This document shows positions 1 through 10,859 of a DNA stretch of 64,000 nucleotides, piece after piece (within the stretch, counting starts at the first letter, position 1; each line of letters starts with the position of its first letter). Where the stretch lies: positions 39,653,083-39,717,082 of the forward strand of contig OZ026835.1 in the NCBI GenBank assembly GCA_964023205.1, read 5' to 3'. The DNA comes from Lutraria lutraria (taxonomy: Eukaryota > Mollusca > Bivalvia > Venerida > Mactridae). A model generated the notes under the pieces. The model saw nothing but the letters and a program-made list of their open reading frames with translations. It ran no database searches and was not told the DNA's origin. A program made the position numbers and the translations under genes.

Positions 1-183
1 TGATACAACAAACTTTTTTAATTTGTGTGAACAGTGGTTGAAATTTAAAATGTTTGTTAATTAAATTACTTAGCAAACACTTCTATTTGTCAGCCAATTC
101 AATCAATTATAAATAACAGTTTGTTGATAAATTAGCAATCGCTTTTTTAATTTCAACCAATTATCAATTAAATATAAAATTTG

Positions 184-267
184 CATAGTGGGTACCACTT
201 GACTTCATAGTGGGTACCACTTGACCAACAAATAGTGGGTACCACTTGACATTGGGTACCAGTTGAC
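184..267. repeat. Four-copy near-palindromic tandem repeat
   Basis: Four close copies of a roughly 17-20-base unit containing AGTGGGTACCACTTGAC lie at 184-203, 206-225, 231-250 and 251-267. The core AGTGG/GTACCACT is almost self-complementary. The last copy is shortened and diverged. Confidence 0.8.
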
Positions 268-424
268 TGTAATCCCAATCACTACACTCCTCTCCCTTTT
301 ACTTATTAGCCTTTAGAAATTAGAGCTCACCAGCTCTTCAGTTTGAACTTTGATACTCCATGCCTTTGCACGAGTTCGTCAAACACCGCTGCCACCATTA
401 AAGTAAATTCGGGAGTGAGAAAAA

Positions 425-500
425 TCTGTTCCTCACCAGGAATTGAACCCAGGACCCTTAGCACTGTAGGCGGACACTAAACCACGTCGCTAAAGAGTTA
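425..500 (-). repeat. tRNA-derived SINE head
   Basis: Read on the minus strand, the stretch has an internal pol III B box (GGGTTCAATTCC) with an A-box-like block about 35 bases upstream. The acceptor arms do not pair well, so this is a SINE head or tRNA relic rather than a working tRNA. Confidence 0.5.
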
Positions 501-1954
501 ACTCAATAGTAAGGCTGTTGAAAGCACTTGGCCATATTCCTACAATCACTACAGAAGTTATAACCAGGAATAGATCTGCCAATTGTAACTAAATTAAGTC
601 AGACTTCTTGACAAATAACTCCAAATTCTGCGTAACAGAACAGGTACCGTACTTAACAAAAATACAATGCAAAATCCATGGAGAGAACGAGTTACAACTA
701 GAACGTAAGAAATACAGTGCTCAAGATATCCACTGATTAAATTTTCTTGTTTAGGTAACATACACTAAAATAAATATATATCAAACAAACGTTAGAGATG
801 CGATATACACGTATTATTCAGATACGAAAAGGCTAACAAGAATAACTGTAAAATTTACAGCTCAAATGCGCACTCCACCCACTAAAAATTCAAGATGGCG
901 GGTGGGGTGATGTGGCCGTTTTCGGTGCAATACAGAGAAAAACGAAATACCATACAATAACAGAACGTTATTCCAAAAAAGAATTAAAAAGAGTAATAAT
1001 TAGCAAACCTTGATGATAAAAGACGAATTCATTTCGTCTAAATCTTTGCTAGTTTCTTGAAAAAAAATCCAATCCCGTCGCTTGGTTTAGACTGGTTAGT
1101 CGAATCGATAAATACAAGCTGGTTTGCATAAAGAAGTACCGAAAAGTCAGCTAACTACCGACAAGAAAGATTATTTGTTTTCACGAGTCCGCGTCCCTAT
1201 TTGATCCATATGGAAAATAAAGTTTATTTATCTAATAACACTTTACAAATTATATTAAATAAAAAGATGTGAATTATTGTCCACGAAAATGTACTTATTT
1301 TGATTTCGGTATGTATTAGATTCTAGAGCTAATGATAATTATAAGCTGAATGCAACACCGGGACCGAACAAAAGGCCCTAGCATAGGTCAGTAATTTCAG
1401 ATCGAGGGCTAATTTCTTGGTTTTGTCTGACAATTTACAGACGGATAGGTGTATCCGTTTAGGTCCTTTACAATAAAAACCGAAATTATTGGGAAGATGT
1501 GCCCTAGCCCCCTCTTAATTAGCCCCCACCACGACCGTAGGTATATATAATATCAAGGACATAAATAAAAACTATTTAAACAGAAACATCAATAATTTAA
1601 ATTTTTAAACTGTACACACAATAATAATAAGCATTTTATTTTTGTAACTGATGTCTCTGTTTATACGTGGACTGTTTTGAATGATCTGTTTTGTGCTGGA
1701 AAACATTTCCGTACAAAGGGGGCTATATGTATATATAGCTATATGCTATATAGCACGTACAAGTACGTTGCGTATGATCGGTGTATAAAGTTGTATTAAG
1801 ATTAAAAATGGCCACACAGACCTTAATATAAAATTTATTATACGACTTTGTATATAATAATCAGAGACATAGTTGTTATCTTCCATGTCTCTGATAATAT
1901 ACATTCAATGCGTCAGGGGCAATTTATATTTTTCGTGCAATATAGCTAATACTA

Positions 1955-2024
1955 TTGATATGTATTGATAGTCACAAGAGCGACCGTGGTGGGTGGGGTA
2001 ATTTTTTCTAAACAAGTGTCTGTG
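1955..2024 (+). repeat. Solo terminal repeat of the 52.5-kb TIR element family
   Basis: The stretch ending AACAAGTGTCTGTG at 2024 contains GAGCGACCGTGGTGGGTGGG and closely matches the right arm of the TIR element at 52523-54439. A matching inverted partner was not found nearby, so the copy is solo or truncated. Confidence 0.65.
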
Positions 2025-2320
2025 CCTATATGTGCATGCTCTTGTTTGCTACTCCTTCACATACTATTTTCGCTTTTGTAAACAATAGCTTGTATTCCCG
2101 TTGATTCACGTCTTATTATCGCGGGATTTGATTACTTTAAACTGTTAATACGGAAGTTGCGAATCCATGTATGTATATAAGTCCTTGCTAATATATAAGT
2201 GGCCACGCAATTGCTATTACATATGCCAAATGAAAGTAAAAGCTGTCGCGTGGCCAGGTAATTGCTATCTTGTACATCTTTTTTTCCAGTTACATGCTCA
2301 TTAAAAATAGGGTAGCAAGA

Positions 2321-2395
2321 CAGTTCGACCCCTAACTATTTCAACCCCCAATTTTATCCTAAGCCTTATCGACCCCTAACTTTTTCGACCCATAC
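2321..2395. repeat. GACCCC-type short repeat array, left arm
   Basis: Diverged copies of a 13-18-base unit with core TTCGACCCCTAACT. The same word recurs in reverse complement at 6858-6980. Confidence 0.7.
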
Positions 2396-3289
2396 TTTGG
2401 GAATATTTGTGACATTTGTTAGACATGACTTAAAATGATATCAACACATAATTTATGAAATTTGGCATTTCTGTATCGAGACCTCACATAATAATGGATA
2501 TATGATTAATAATGATGGAACATGTATTGTATCAGATATCGATAAAAAAAACATCGATGAATGTACATACAGTGTGTATGAAATATATATTGCGCATGCA
2601 TGCACGCAGGGATACCATATGCTATTGTAATCTTCGATCATATAATTATGTTGCACTGCATGTACCATGTGCATCAACAATCAAACAGCAATGTAAGAAT
2701 AACATTTTACACTGTTCACAAATCATACTATCTCAAAGAACTAATCCTATTGTAGTCATTATGTAGTCGATTATATCTATTGGCAAGTTTGTATCAGGCA
2801 CAAAAACCTATACATACGTATACTATACATGCATGTATCTATATATGTGTCTGGGTATATAATATATGTATAGTTGTACAGTGTCAATCAGTGTGATAAG
2901 TGTATGCATATCCTTAATGTGAGCTCATGCACTAAACATAAAACAATATTGTTCGAGGCATTATTAAGAACTTTTCACATGGCAAAATCCGTCATACGGG
3001 TACAATATGTTAAAACGCGGAATTATTACTTCCGTGGTTAAAATTAGGTGACATAAATTTATATGGTTTCTATTTTTTCTTTTTTTTTCGTGTACATATC
3101 CATGCGGTTTAAAAAATGGCATAGAACACCTAATCTAAACAAACATACTGCAACGAAATACAGTATAATATTATGTACTTGTATAAAATTTATGGAACGA
3201 GCAAGGATTATGAATTAGCACATACATGTATGTATATATAATTCATTGAGCACGTTCGAGTTGAGGTACGAACCAGCAAGGGAAATAAC

Positions 3290-3437
3290 TGTGTACTGAC
3301 TGTTAAACTGGTCCCCCTTTCACGTTGCAGTACACCAAATGTTTCGTATAGGCCAATGGGAACTAGTCTAGTACAGTAACTGGGTGGAAACTAATTTTTG
3401 TTTTAGACTGACGTGAATTTTTTATTTCTCGCTCAAA
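3290..3437 (+). promoter_or_regulatory. Probable AP4B1 promoter and 5' UTR
   Basis: The bases directly upstream of the AP4B1 start codon hold a CCAAT motif near 3351 and no TATA box. The start codon has an A at -3 (AAAATGG). A pyrimidine-rich tract ending in TTTTAG near 3404 could also be a 3' splice site, in which case a further untranslated exon lies upstream. Confidence 0.3.
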
Positions 3438-6400
3438 ATGGGTGATAAAGCGATGGAGCACATTGTGTCAAATCTCTCCAACATGAAAAACTTCAATGAC
3501 TTGAACTATTGTCAAAGTGCTCTGAAGAAGGTAAGTCGAAGTAGAGAACTTATGACGTGATGTCATACAATTTCGCGAAGATCATCATCTGGTCAATTTG
3601 ATTATGATGTATATGAAAATAATTTTATATTGTAGAAAAAATTTCGCATCTGTGTTTCCATTGAGTGAATTTCACTGTTGTTTAAAATTACTATATTTTT
3701 AGAAGTTTGTCACATACTATTATAATATTATGCTGTTCACAGTATCAAATGTTCAGAACATTTCTACCTTGTTCTGAGTCATTTATCTGTTTATCGCATG
3801 GCATGGGCATGGGATAGCTAATATCAAGGACTTATATACATACATGGATTCGCAACTGCTAAAAATAGATCAAACGATATCGTTCGGCGATCCCACAATG
3901 CATTGCTATATACTCGGCAATGTCCGACATCTGTAATTGGGTGTTTACGAATTTAATTATACTAATAAAACTCTGGCAATTGGGCACGGGAAATTGGTAA
4001 AGGATGCAACAAATTCCTTAAAGATATTGAGATACATTTATAATCCACAAAGTCTAAATATAAGCATTGAAAAAGGCATCAGTCAAACATTTTAAATTCC
4101 AAGATGGCGGACATCTATTATAAATTTATAATCCTTTCGTCTCCGAGATTAAACATTCGGAATACCACGGATATTTTCGCTGTTATTATCATTCGGATAT
4201 CACGGATTTTGGGAATATTTGTGACGGCATTTTGACCCCTACATATTTATCTTTATATGGGTAGCTCTATTATGATGAAGAATTGAGCTTGATTTTGTTA
4301 TTTTTAGGTGTTTTTTTTGTGATTATGAATATAATTATATGCATAATATATATATTTTTTTTTTATAGAAATGAAATAATTAAAGAAAATGTATTAATAA
4401 AGAAATCAATTAAATATTGAATTAGAGTAAAATTCGTAAACTGTAATATGTGAAAACATTCTATAATTGTCCACAGTAATTATATTGCTATTATGGAACA
4501 TTGAAAATTGTTAATTAATATTGTATTATTGTTGTTGTTTCAGAATATAGGGCCCCAGGAACCCAAATCCCTAGACTTTGAAGTAATATGTTTGTACATC
4601 ACATATTCAATAATCAACACAATCATGTAATGAATGAACCATGCAGTACTAGTCTTTTATCTTCCGTAAGCAACTGTCGAGATTCGAACCCCCAATCCTC
4701 TATCGACGAGATCGACGTTTGGATGTCAAATATTACATACATGCATATATAATAAAATTAACGATTTTTTCATAGAAAAATTAAGACCACGCCAACTTAT
4801 AGCGAGTCTGCAGTGTTTAATGATAGTTTAATGTGTACTTCTTGTTTATAATGTGTTATATTGAGAAATATGAACAACAGATAAATTTAGGCGAATTCTG
4901 TGTTTATCTCGTTTTCTGTGTTGTTGAAAGTGTGTATCTGTTCTGTCTTTTAGGTAAACACGGAATACTTGATTACCCATGTATTCGTCAATAATTCTAT
5001 TTTTTTATACATCCGTCTTCGATGAAAAAACAACACACACATCATTGTCAACATGATTATTCATTAATTTTCATTATAACATTAATATTTATGAAGCCTT
5101 TTTAGCTCACATGTCACAAAGTGACAAAGTGAGCTATTAGGATCACTCTCCGTCCAGCGTCGTGCGGTGTGCATCGTGCGTCGTCAAACTTTATGTTGTG
5201 ACCACACTAGGGGCCACATTTTTAGCTCAATTTTAGCAAAACTGGGTCAGAACGTTAATATCAACAAAATCTCGGACAAGTTCGATATTGGGCCATTTTG
5301 GGTAAAAAACTAGGTCACCAGGGCCAAATAAGGGAAAACCTTGTGAACACATTAGAAATCACTGTTTTGACTGGATCTTCATGAAACTTTGTCAGAATGT
5401 TTATTTTAGTAATATGTAGGTCAAGGTTGATAATGGGTCATTTCCGGTGAAAAACTAGGTCACTAGGGCAAATTGCTGGAAAACCTTGTGAACACTCTAG
5501 AAGTCACTGTTTTGATTGGATGATCATGAAACATTGTCAGAATGTTTGTCTTCATAATATCTTGGACGAGTTCGAACATGGGTCATCTTGGGTCAAAAAC
5601 TAGGTCGCTAGGTCAAATCTAATGAAAAACCATGTTAACACTGTAGATTTCACAGTTATTATTGGATCTTCACTAAACTTTGTCAAATCGTTTGTTTTAA
5701 TGATATAACAGTCAAGTATAAATATGGGTCATCTGGGGTCAATAACTAGGTCATCAGGTCAAATCTTAGCAAAACTTTGTTAACACTGTAGATGTCACAG
5801 TTTTAATTGGATCTTCACCAAACCTTGTCAGAATGTTTGCCTTAATGATATGTGGATAAAGGTTGAACATTGGTCAGCCGGGGTCAAAAACTGGGTCACC
5901 AGGTCAAATCTTAGGTAAAAATCTTGTAAAAGCTCAAAATGTCATGGTTTTAATTGGATCTTGGCCAAACCTTGTCAGATTGTTTGTCTTAATGATATTA
6001 AGGACAAGTTCAAATATGGGTCACCTAGGGTCAAAAACCAGGTCACAAGGTCAAATCTTAGGAAAACCTTATTAATACTGTAGATGTCAAATTTTGATCG
6101 TATCTTCACCAAACCTAGTCAGAATGTTTGTCTTAATGATATGTAAGACAAATTCGAACATAGGTCGTCTGGGGTCAAAAACTAGGTCACGAGGTCAAAT
6201 CTTAGGAAAACCTTGTCTATGCTGTAGTTTTCATGGTTTTGATTGGATCTTCACCAAATTTTGTCAGAATGTTTGTCTTATTTATATGTAGGACAAGTTC
6301 TAACATGGGTCATCTGGGGTCAAAAACTAGGTCACCGGTTCAAAACAATGTTTTAATGAATGAACAGTGATTGTCATGTGAGCGATATAGGGCCATCTTG

Positions 6401-9372
6401 GCCCTCTTGTTTAGAATAAACAGTCTATAATATGGTTCCAAACCTCGCCAACTTAATTTATTTCAAGTCATTTTATTCACATAATTGGCAAATATTATTG
6501 TCAAATGTTAAATGAACAATCGTATGTACACATGCAGACACAAATGTCATGCATATTCTCATAACAGTGCCAATTAGCATTAAAACAGAACAGAACATTT
6601 ATTGTCATTCAATAAGTGCAATAAATAGCCTAAACATACAGTCAGTATATGAAAAAAAACCGATGATCTTTAATAAGATAAACAAAATGCATCACTTTCT
6701 CTAATATTTAATATATGAAATAAACAATGAAGTACAATTTGTTCATTTTACCATCACTTAATTGGAGTACAAAAACGTGTGAACGAGTCTTTAACAACCA
6801 TTCAATTTTCTATTGTCATACCAAATACAATGTGTGAACATCCCAATAAAATCAAATAGGGGTCGAAATGCCCTAGAAATTTAGGGGTCGAAATGCCATT
6901 AGGGGTCGAAAGTGTAGGGGTCAAATATCTTTGGGGTTGAAAAGGTTAGGGGTCGAAAAAGTTAGGGGTCGAAAAGTCTGACACTCAAAAATAGGGTAGG
7001 TAGGTTTGGATTTTAAAAAATCTCGCAAGCAGGTTGCGGGTTCAAGCCCCGTATTGGGTACACAATTTTTCTCCTCCTATTACAAACCTTTTTTTACGCC
7101 TTATGTCAATCTGCAATCAATTATTTTTTACTTTCAGATGATGCAGTTTTCAATGAAGAAGTCGACTGATATGTCAGTGTTTTTACCTGTGATAGTTAAC
7201 CTGATAGCTCATTCAGACTTGCTGATTAAGAAATCCGCCTGTCATTTACTTACAAAAATATCTGGTTTGTAACTTTGATATTTTTACTGTATCAGTACCA
7301 ATGTAACAGTCTGTGAATTTTGAATTTTGGAACTACTTGTCCGAATCACTAAAAGTGAATAGTTTTCCTATATATACACTATATACATAATTACCACAAA
7401 AGTTACTTGTCCAAATCAATAATTACTTGTCCCAGACTACCGGACAAGTGCTTATTTCATAGACTGTTGTAATTGGGGTTAAATAATTAGTGTGAGATAT
7501 TTTAGCATGTAATTATGTGTATGGCACAGTTGGCATGCAGTGTTGTCATGCTGTGACGTTTTTTTACAATAATAAAATTGAACTCTGTGTGAATGATCTA
7601 CATAATGAACTACAATGTATTGTTTATGTTATTGATGTGTTCTTTGATATAATTAAATTCTGAATTTTGTTACAAATCATTTTATTAAATATCTAAGGCA
7701 GCTTGTTTTCCATATCGCCTGCCTGGTTAGCTCAGTGGTTAGTGTGTTGATCTATTGATCAAAAGGTTGTGAGTGTGAACCCTGGGTGAGACTCACACTG
7801 TCTGTGACTGAAGATATTACATCCTATGTTAAAATGTCCATGTCTCTATATAATGTGGGGTAGCTTGGCAGCAGCTTGCTGATAGAATGTGATTTGTACA
7901 GGTCAAGGCCTATATGAAGTCCAGTGAAAAATTTCCGTATAGATGTAACTGTAAATATTTCAGGTGCAAAATGTGAGTTGATGTTGCTTGCTGTCAATAC
8001 ATTGCTCAAAGATTTGAAAGAAAGTAATCCAGTTATTCGAAGTCTTGCCATTCGTACTTTGTGCACAGTCGATCACGAAGCCTTCTCGGAACATTGTCTA
8101 CCATGCATTAAAGCAGGACTAACTGATAACAGTTCACATGTCCGTAGAACTGCTGTGATGGCTTGTTTGCATGTGTTCCGTGTTAGTAGTGAGAAATTCC
8201 AAGAGTCGGGGTTAGTTCATAAATTGTACGAAATGATTCGAGATTCTGATCCCATTGTGACAGTTGATTGTCTGCTTGCGTTAGATGAACTTCTCAAAGC
8301 TGAAGGTGGAATTGTCTTGAATAAAAAGCTAGTTGGTTACTTAATAAACCGTATTTCTGAATTCACTCCGTGGGGCGTTGCGTATGTTACAAAACTTGTT
8401 CAGAAATATACGCCTAAGATGGAAGATGAGATATTTGACCTAATGAATTGTCTCGATCCATACTTAGATAACAGTAACCCAGTTGTCAGCATGAATACCT
8501 TAGAACTGTTTACAGGATTGATATGTGACATGCCTTATTTAAGTGATGATATATTTATGAGAGCACAGAATAAATTCCTCTCTATTTTCTCGTCTGGTAA
8601 TGTGGAACTTATAACTGCTACTGTAGAATTCTGCAGTAAGTTCAAGTCAAGTGCATCAAAAATGTTGGTCAACCATCATAAGACACTATTCTGTAAAGTG
8701 AAAGAACCTGCTTACCTGAAAGTTGAAAAATTGAAGTTTGTTTCGACCATGGTGAATGTTGGTAATTTGAAGGATATTTTAGAAGAAATAGTCACCAACT
8801 GTTGTGACCAGGACTCCAATGTGTCACTTTGTGCCATTCAATGTCTGGGTAAACTAGTATCCGACTTTCCTGACCTATCTGACAGATTGATCAAAGCTTT
8901 CAGCAAACTTCTGCGCAGTGAGAAAGATCATGTGGTATCGAACACATTACAGGTACTTGTTACGTTACCTGCTGAGAACCTTACGTGTGTGGAAGGTATC
9001 GGGGAGAGGCTATGTAAGATTGCTAGGGACCAGCCCGACTCTGAGGGTAGAAGTGCCGCGTTATATCTGATAACTCACCTTGAGATTGACTCGTCTGAAC
9101 TATTGTACATGTTGGAAAATTTTATTGAAGAATATAATGACCTTGATGTCAAGGTCAAAGGTCAGTTGTTATTGACAGCTGTTAAGCTATTTTGTGCACA
9201 GCCAGCAAGATTTCAGTATATTCTTGGTGAGATATTTGATTTATGCGTCAACGATAACGAAAACAGAGACATAGTTGAACAAGTGAAGTTTTATTACTCT
9301 ATTTTTGAAGCAGATCCTGAAATGTCGAAATCTGTATTTGGAAACGCAAAATTTGAGAACATGACAAGTTGA
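3438..9372 (+). CDS. AP4B1: AP-4 complex subunit beta, trunk-only form
   Basis: Beta-adaptin large subunit of the AP-4 coat, which in other animals sorts cargo such as ATG9 out of the trans-Golgi network. Exons: 3438-3530, 7138-7264 and 7964-9372, joined in phases 0 and 1, giving 542 residues. The N-terminal stretch (residues 1-75) matches the first adaptin helices (K-K-M-M-Q-F, D-M-S-V-F-L). Exon 3 carries the Armadillo-like trunk with the beta-adaptin signature: L-L-A-V-N-T-L, N-P-V-I-R-S-L-A-I-R-T, H-V-R-R-T-A-V, then D-P-I-V-T-V-D-C-L and P-W-G-V-A-Y-V. A D-S-E-G-R-S-A near residue 430 and F-Y-Y near 513 follow the AP4B1 trunk rather than AP-1/2 beta as I recall them. The reading frame stops at residue 542, whereas human AP4B1 has 739 residues; hinge and ear are missing and no ear-like exon was found to 13 kb. 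Most coding sequence is in one 1.4-kb exon. AP4B1 is the best assignment; another divergent beta-adaptin is possible. Confidence 0.85.
4662..4735 (-). repeat. tRNA-like SINE fragment
   Basis: The minus strand holds a B-box-like GGTTCGAATCTC with tRNA-like sequence on its 5' side. It lies in AP4B1 intron 1 and is too degraded to name a family. Confidence 0.35.
5104..6411 (+). mobile_element. Tandem-core dispersed element with terminal hairpins
   Basis: The left end is a hairpin (AGCTCAC...GTGAGCT with an inner GTCAC/GTGAC pair). The core is about seven copies of a 144-147-base unit, judged from the recurrence of GTCAGAATGTTTG at 5391, 5536, 5682, 5827, 5974, 6118 and 6263. The right end is a second hairpin, GGGCCATCTTGGCCC, followed by TCTTGTT. 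A second copy lies in reverse at 23376-24530. A tandem core with different end hairpins and no clear target duplication is reminiscent of Helentron-associated or pearl-type elements of bivalves; that family assignment is inference. It sits in AP4B1 intron 1. Confidence 0.7.
6858..6980. repeat. GACCCC-type short repeat array, right arm
   Basis: Six to seven diverged copies of TTAGGGGTCGAAA, the reverse complement of the unit at 2321-2395. Confidence 0.75.
7012..7060 (+). repeat. tRNA B-box fragment
   Basis: GGTTGCGGGTTCAAGCCCC is a good B box and T arm, but no tRNA 5' half precedes it. It is a truncated SINE or tRNA relic 80 bases before AP4B1 exon 2. Confidence 0.4.
7719..7925 (+). repeat. 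tRNA-derived SINE in AP4B1 intron 2
   Basis: The head has an A box (GGTTAGCTCAGTGGTTAGTG) and a B box (GGTTGTGAGTGTGAACCC) at tRNA spacing, followed by an unrelated body of about 130 bases. It ends about 40 bases before the AP4B1 exon 3 splice acceptor, so the acceptor tract is adjacent to or built from SINE sequence. Confidence 0.7.
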
Positions 9373-9513
9373 GATTGATCTTGTATTGAGCCCTGATCTA
9401 GTGATCATTTGATGTACAGTATGAACAACTCAAATCATTGTGATATTAGTGTAACTGTTACGTTTGATATATTCATTGTTTAAGTTATTCTTTTTAAATG
9501 TTTATTAATAGTA

Positions 9514-10851
9514 CCGTATATGCCTGACTATAAGACGCATTTTTGAGACTCAATTATCAAACTTGAGGAGGGGGATGCGTCTTACAAGCGAGTCACACTG
9601 GAGAGATAAAATAATTTTTCCAAAATCTTATACTTTTGACAGAATATTTCATTTTATCGACAGTAGATTGCGTTTTCGACGAGGCACCCCCACCCACTCT
9701 TTGTCCAACAGTTTAGCAAAAAAAAACTCACAACATTACCTACTGTATAATATGTTGTCAGCATTAATAACTTTTTGTTCTTATCTTATCTAACAGGTTC
9801 CTTCACCCTTAGATGAATTATTTCATAATTAAGAACGAGTTAATAGTGTAAAATGTCGGCATCCTTTGATGAAACAAAATTTTCCTTGACACTTTTTTTT
9901 TACAACTTATGAACAATTCACCGCCTTTGATCGATTAAATCATCCTTATTTCTAAAGTTCTATAGTAATTAGGTCGCAAATTCAGCTCAACTTATGACCA
10001 AAAAAAAAATTCTATCACGGTTTAAAGTCCGCACATATTTTCCCACACTCCCAGACTTGTAACTATATTGATATGGTGTTGAAATATGCTTAGGTTTAAG
10101 GTTAATGTAACTGACATCATAAATGATGCAACCTGTCAATCAAATGATCAGTTTCTTGCTCTCTGGTTAATATTTTACTCACATAAATTGAATTTAAATG
10201 TGACACACAATTACCGATATTTTCTGTGTAAATAATTTGTTACTGGATTATTTAGTAAGGTACAAGATTAATACAGATGTTATCAGTTCCATTTGAGGTA
10301 ATGCACATCTTGATGGCTTTTGTTTTCTTTGGTCGCGGATTAGCAAGTTTGACACATTGTTTTGTTTGTGTGTGTGTTAATTTCTTTTGTATCCAGTGAA
10401 ATTAGCACCTTTTATATCTCAACTTATCAAAAGCACAGTCTGTATGACATAATCGTTGCTGATTGCAATAGGTTAAACATTTGAATTAACATTACCTGGG
10501 GGCATTTCAGAATAACAGATTCTCTTACTGTGCATTATGGGATATATATTAATTAACAGCCTGTAGAAGTTACTCCGCTTTGTTAAATTCTACTTTCTGT
10601 TTTAAACGACTGTTGGGAGCGATGCAATTTCTGCTTTGAAATAAAGCAATAATTTGCTCTTATTGTTTGAGTTTAATCAGTTTATGTCAGAAGATTAACT
10701 CCCTCTCAGTCTGGAACTTATAACTATCCTCGCTCGATCTCAAAATTCGACAGCGTCTGATAGAAGGGTCAATGCTAAATACCTCAGTTTGCTCATCAAT
10801 TTCATAGGTGCGTCTTATAAGTGCATGCGTCTTATAGTCGAGCATATACGG
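9514..10851. mobile_element. 1.34-kb TIR DNA element with TA flanks
   Basis: The termini are inverted copies of CCGTATATGC followed by GACTATAAGACGCAT, and TA lies directly outside both ends (9512-9513 and 10852-10853). The interior has no transposase reading frame, so it is non-autonomous. It begins about 140 bases after the AP4B1 stop codon. AATAAA at about 10636 lies inside it and could serve that gene's transcript. Confidence 0.65.
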
Positions 10852-10859
10852 TACTTAAC

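Larger units (their letters stand above)
1..2300. other. AT-rich intergenic region, no supported gene
   Basis: No exon with coding character is supported here. It holds a short near-palindromic tandem repeat (184-267), a minus-strand tRNA-derived SINE head (425-500), a small hairpin (1861-1893, arms CAGAGACAT/ATGTCTCTG) and, at 1955-2024, an isolated copy of the terminal repeat of the TIR element at 52523-54439. A minus-strand reading of 1039-1016 gives a short start-codon exon (M N S S F I I K) followed by a gtttgc donor, which might be the first exon of a gene running off the left edge, but eight codons are too few to support it. Confidence 0.5.
2303..6999. mobile_element. Possible 4.67-kb insertion bounded by inverted GACCCC arrays
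   Basis: The 13-base word AAAAATAGGGTAG occurs at 2303-2315 and again at 6987-6999. Just inside the left copy (2321-2395) are repeats of TTCGACCCCTAAC; just inside the right copy (6858-6980) are repeats of the reverse complement, TTAGGGGTCGAAA. The outer sequence resembles the two halves of one copy of a dispersed repeat found elsewhere in the window (for example 17949-18114). This fits one insertion with degenerate, repeat-based inverted ends and a long target duplication. The interval encloses AP4B1 exon 1 and a nested tandem-core element, so independent decay of two related simple repeats remains possible. Confidence 0.4.

Noticed and set aside
7719..7795. Functional tRNA
   Set aside because: A and B boxes are good but anticodon and acceptor stems do not form; a SINE body follows.
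7924..9372. Intronless AP4B1 starting at the ATG at 7924
   Set aside because: The 13 residues before 7964 are SINE-adjacent intron sequence; adaptin similarity starts exactly at the acceptor and continues in exons 1 and 2.
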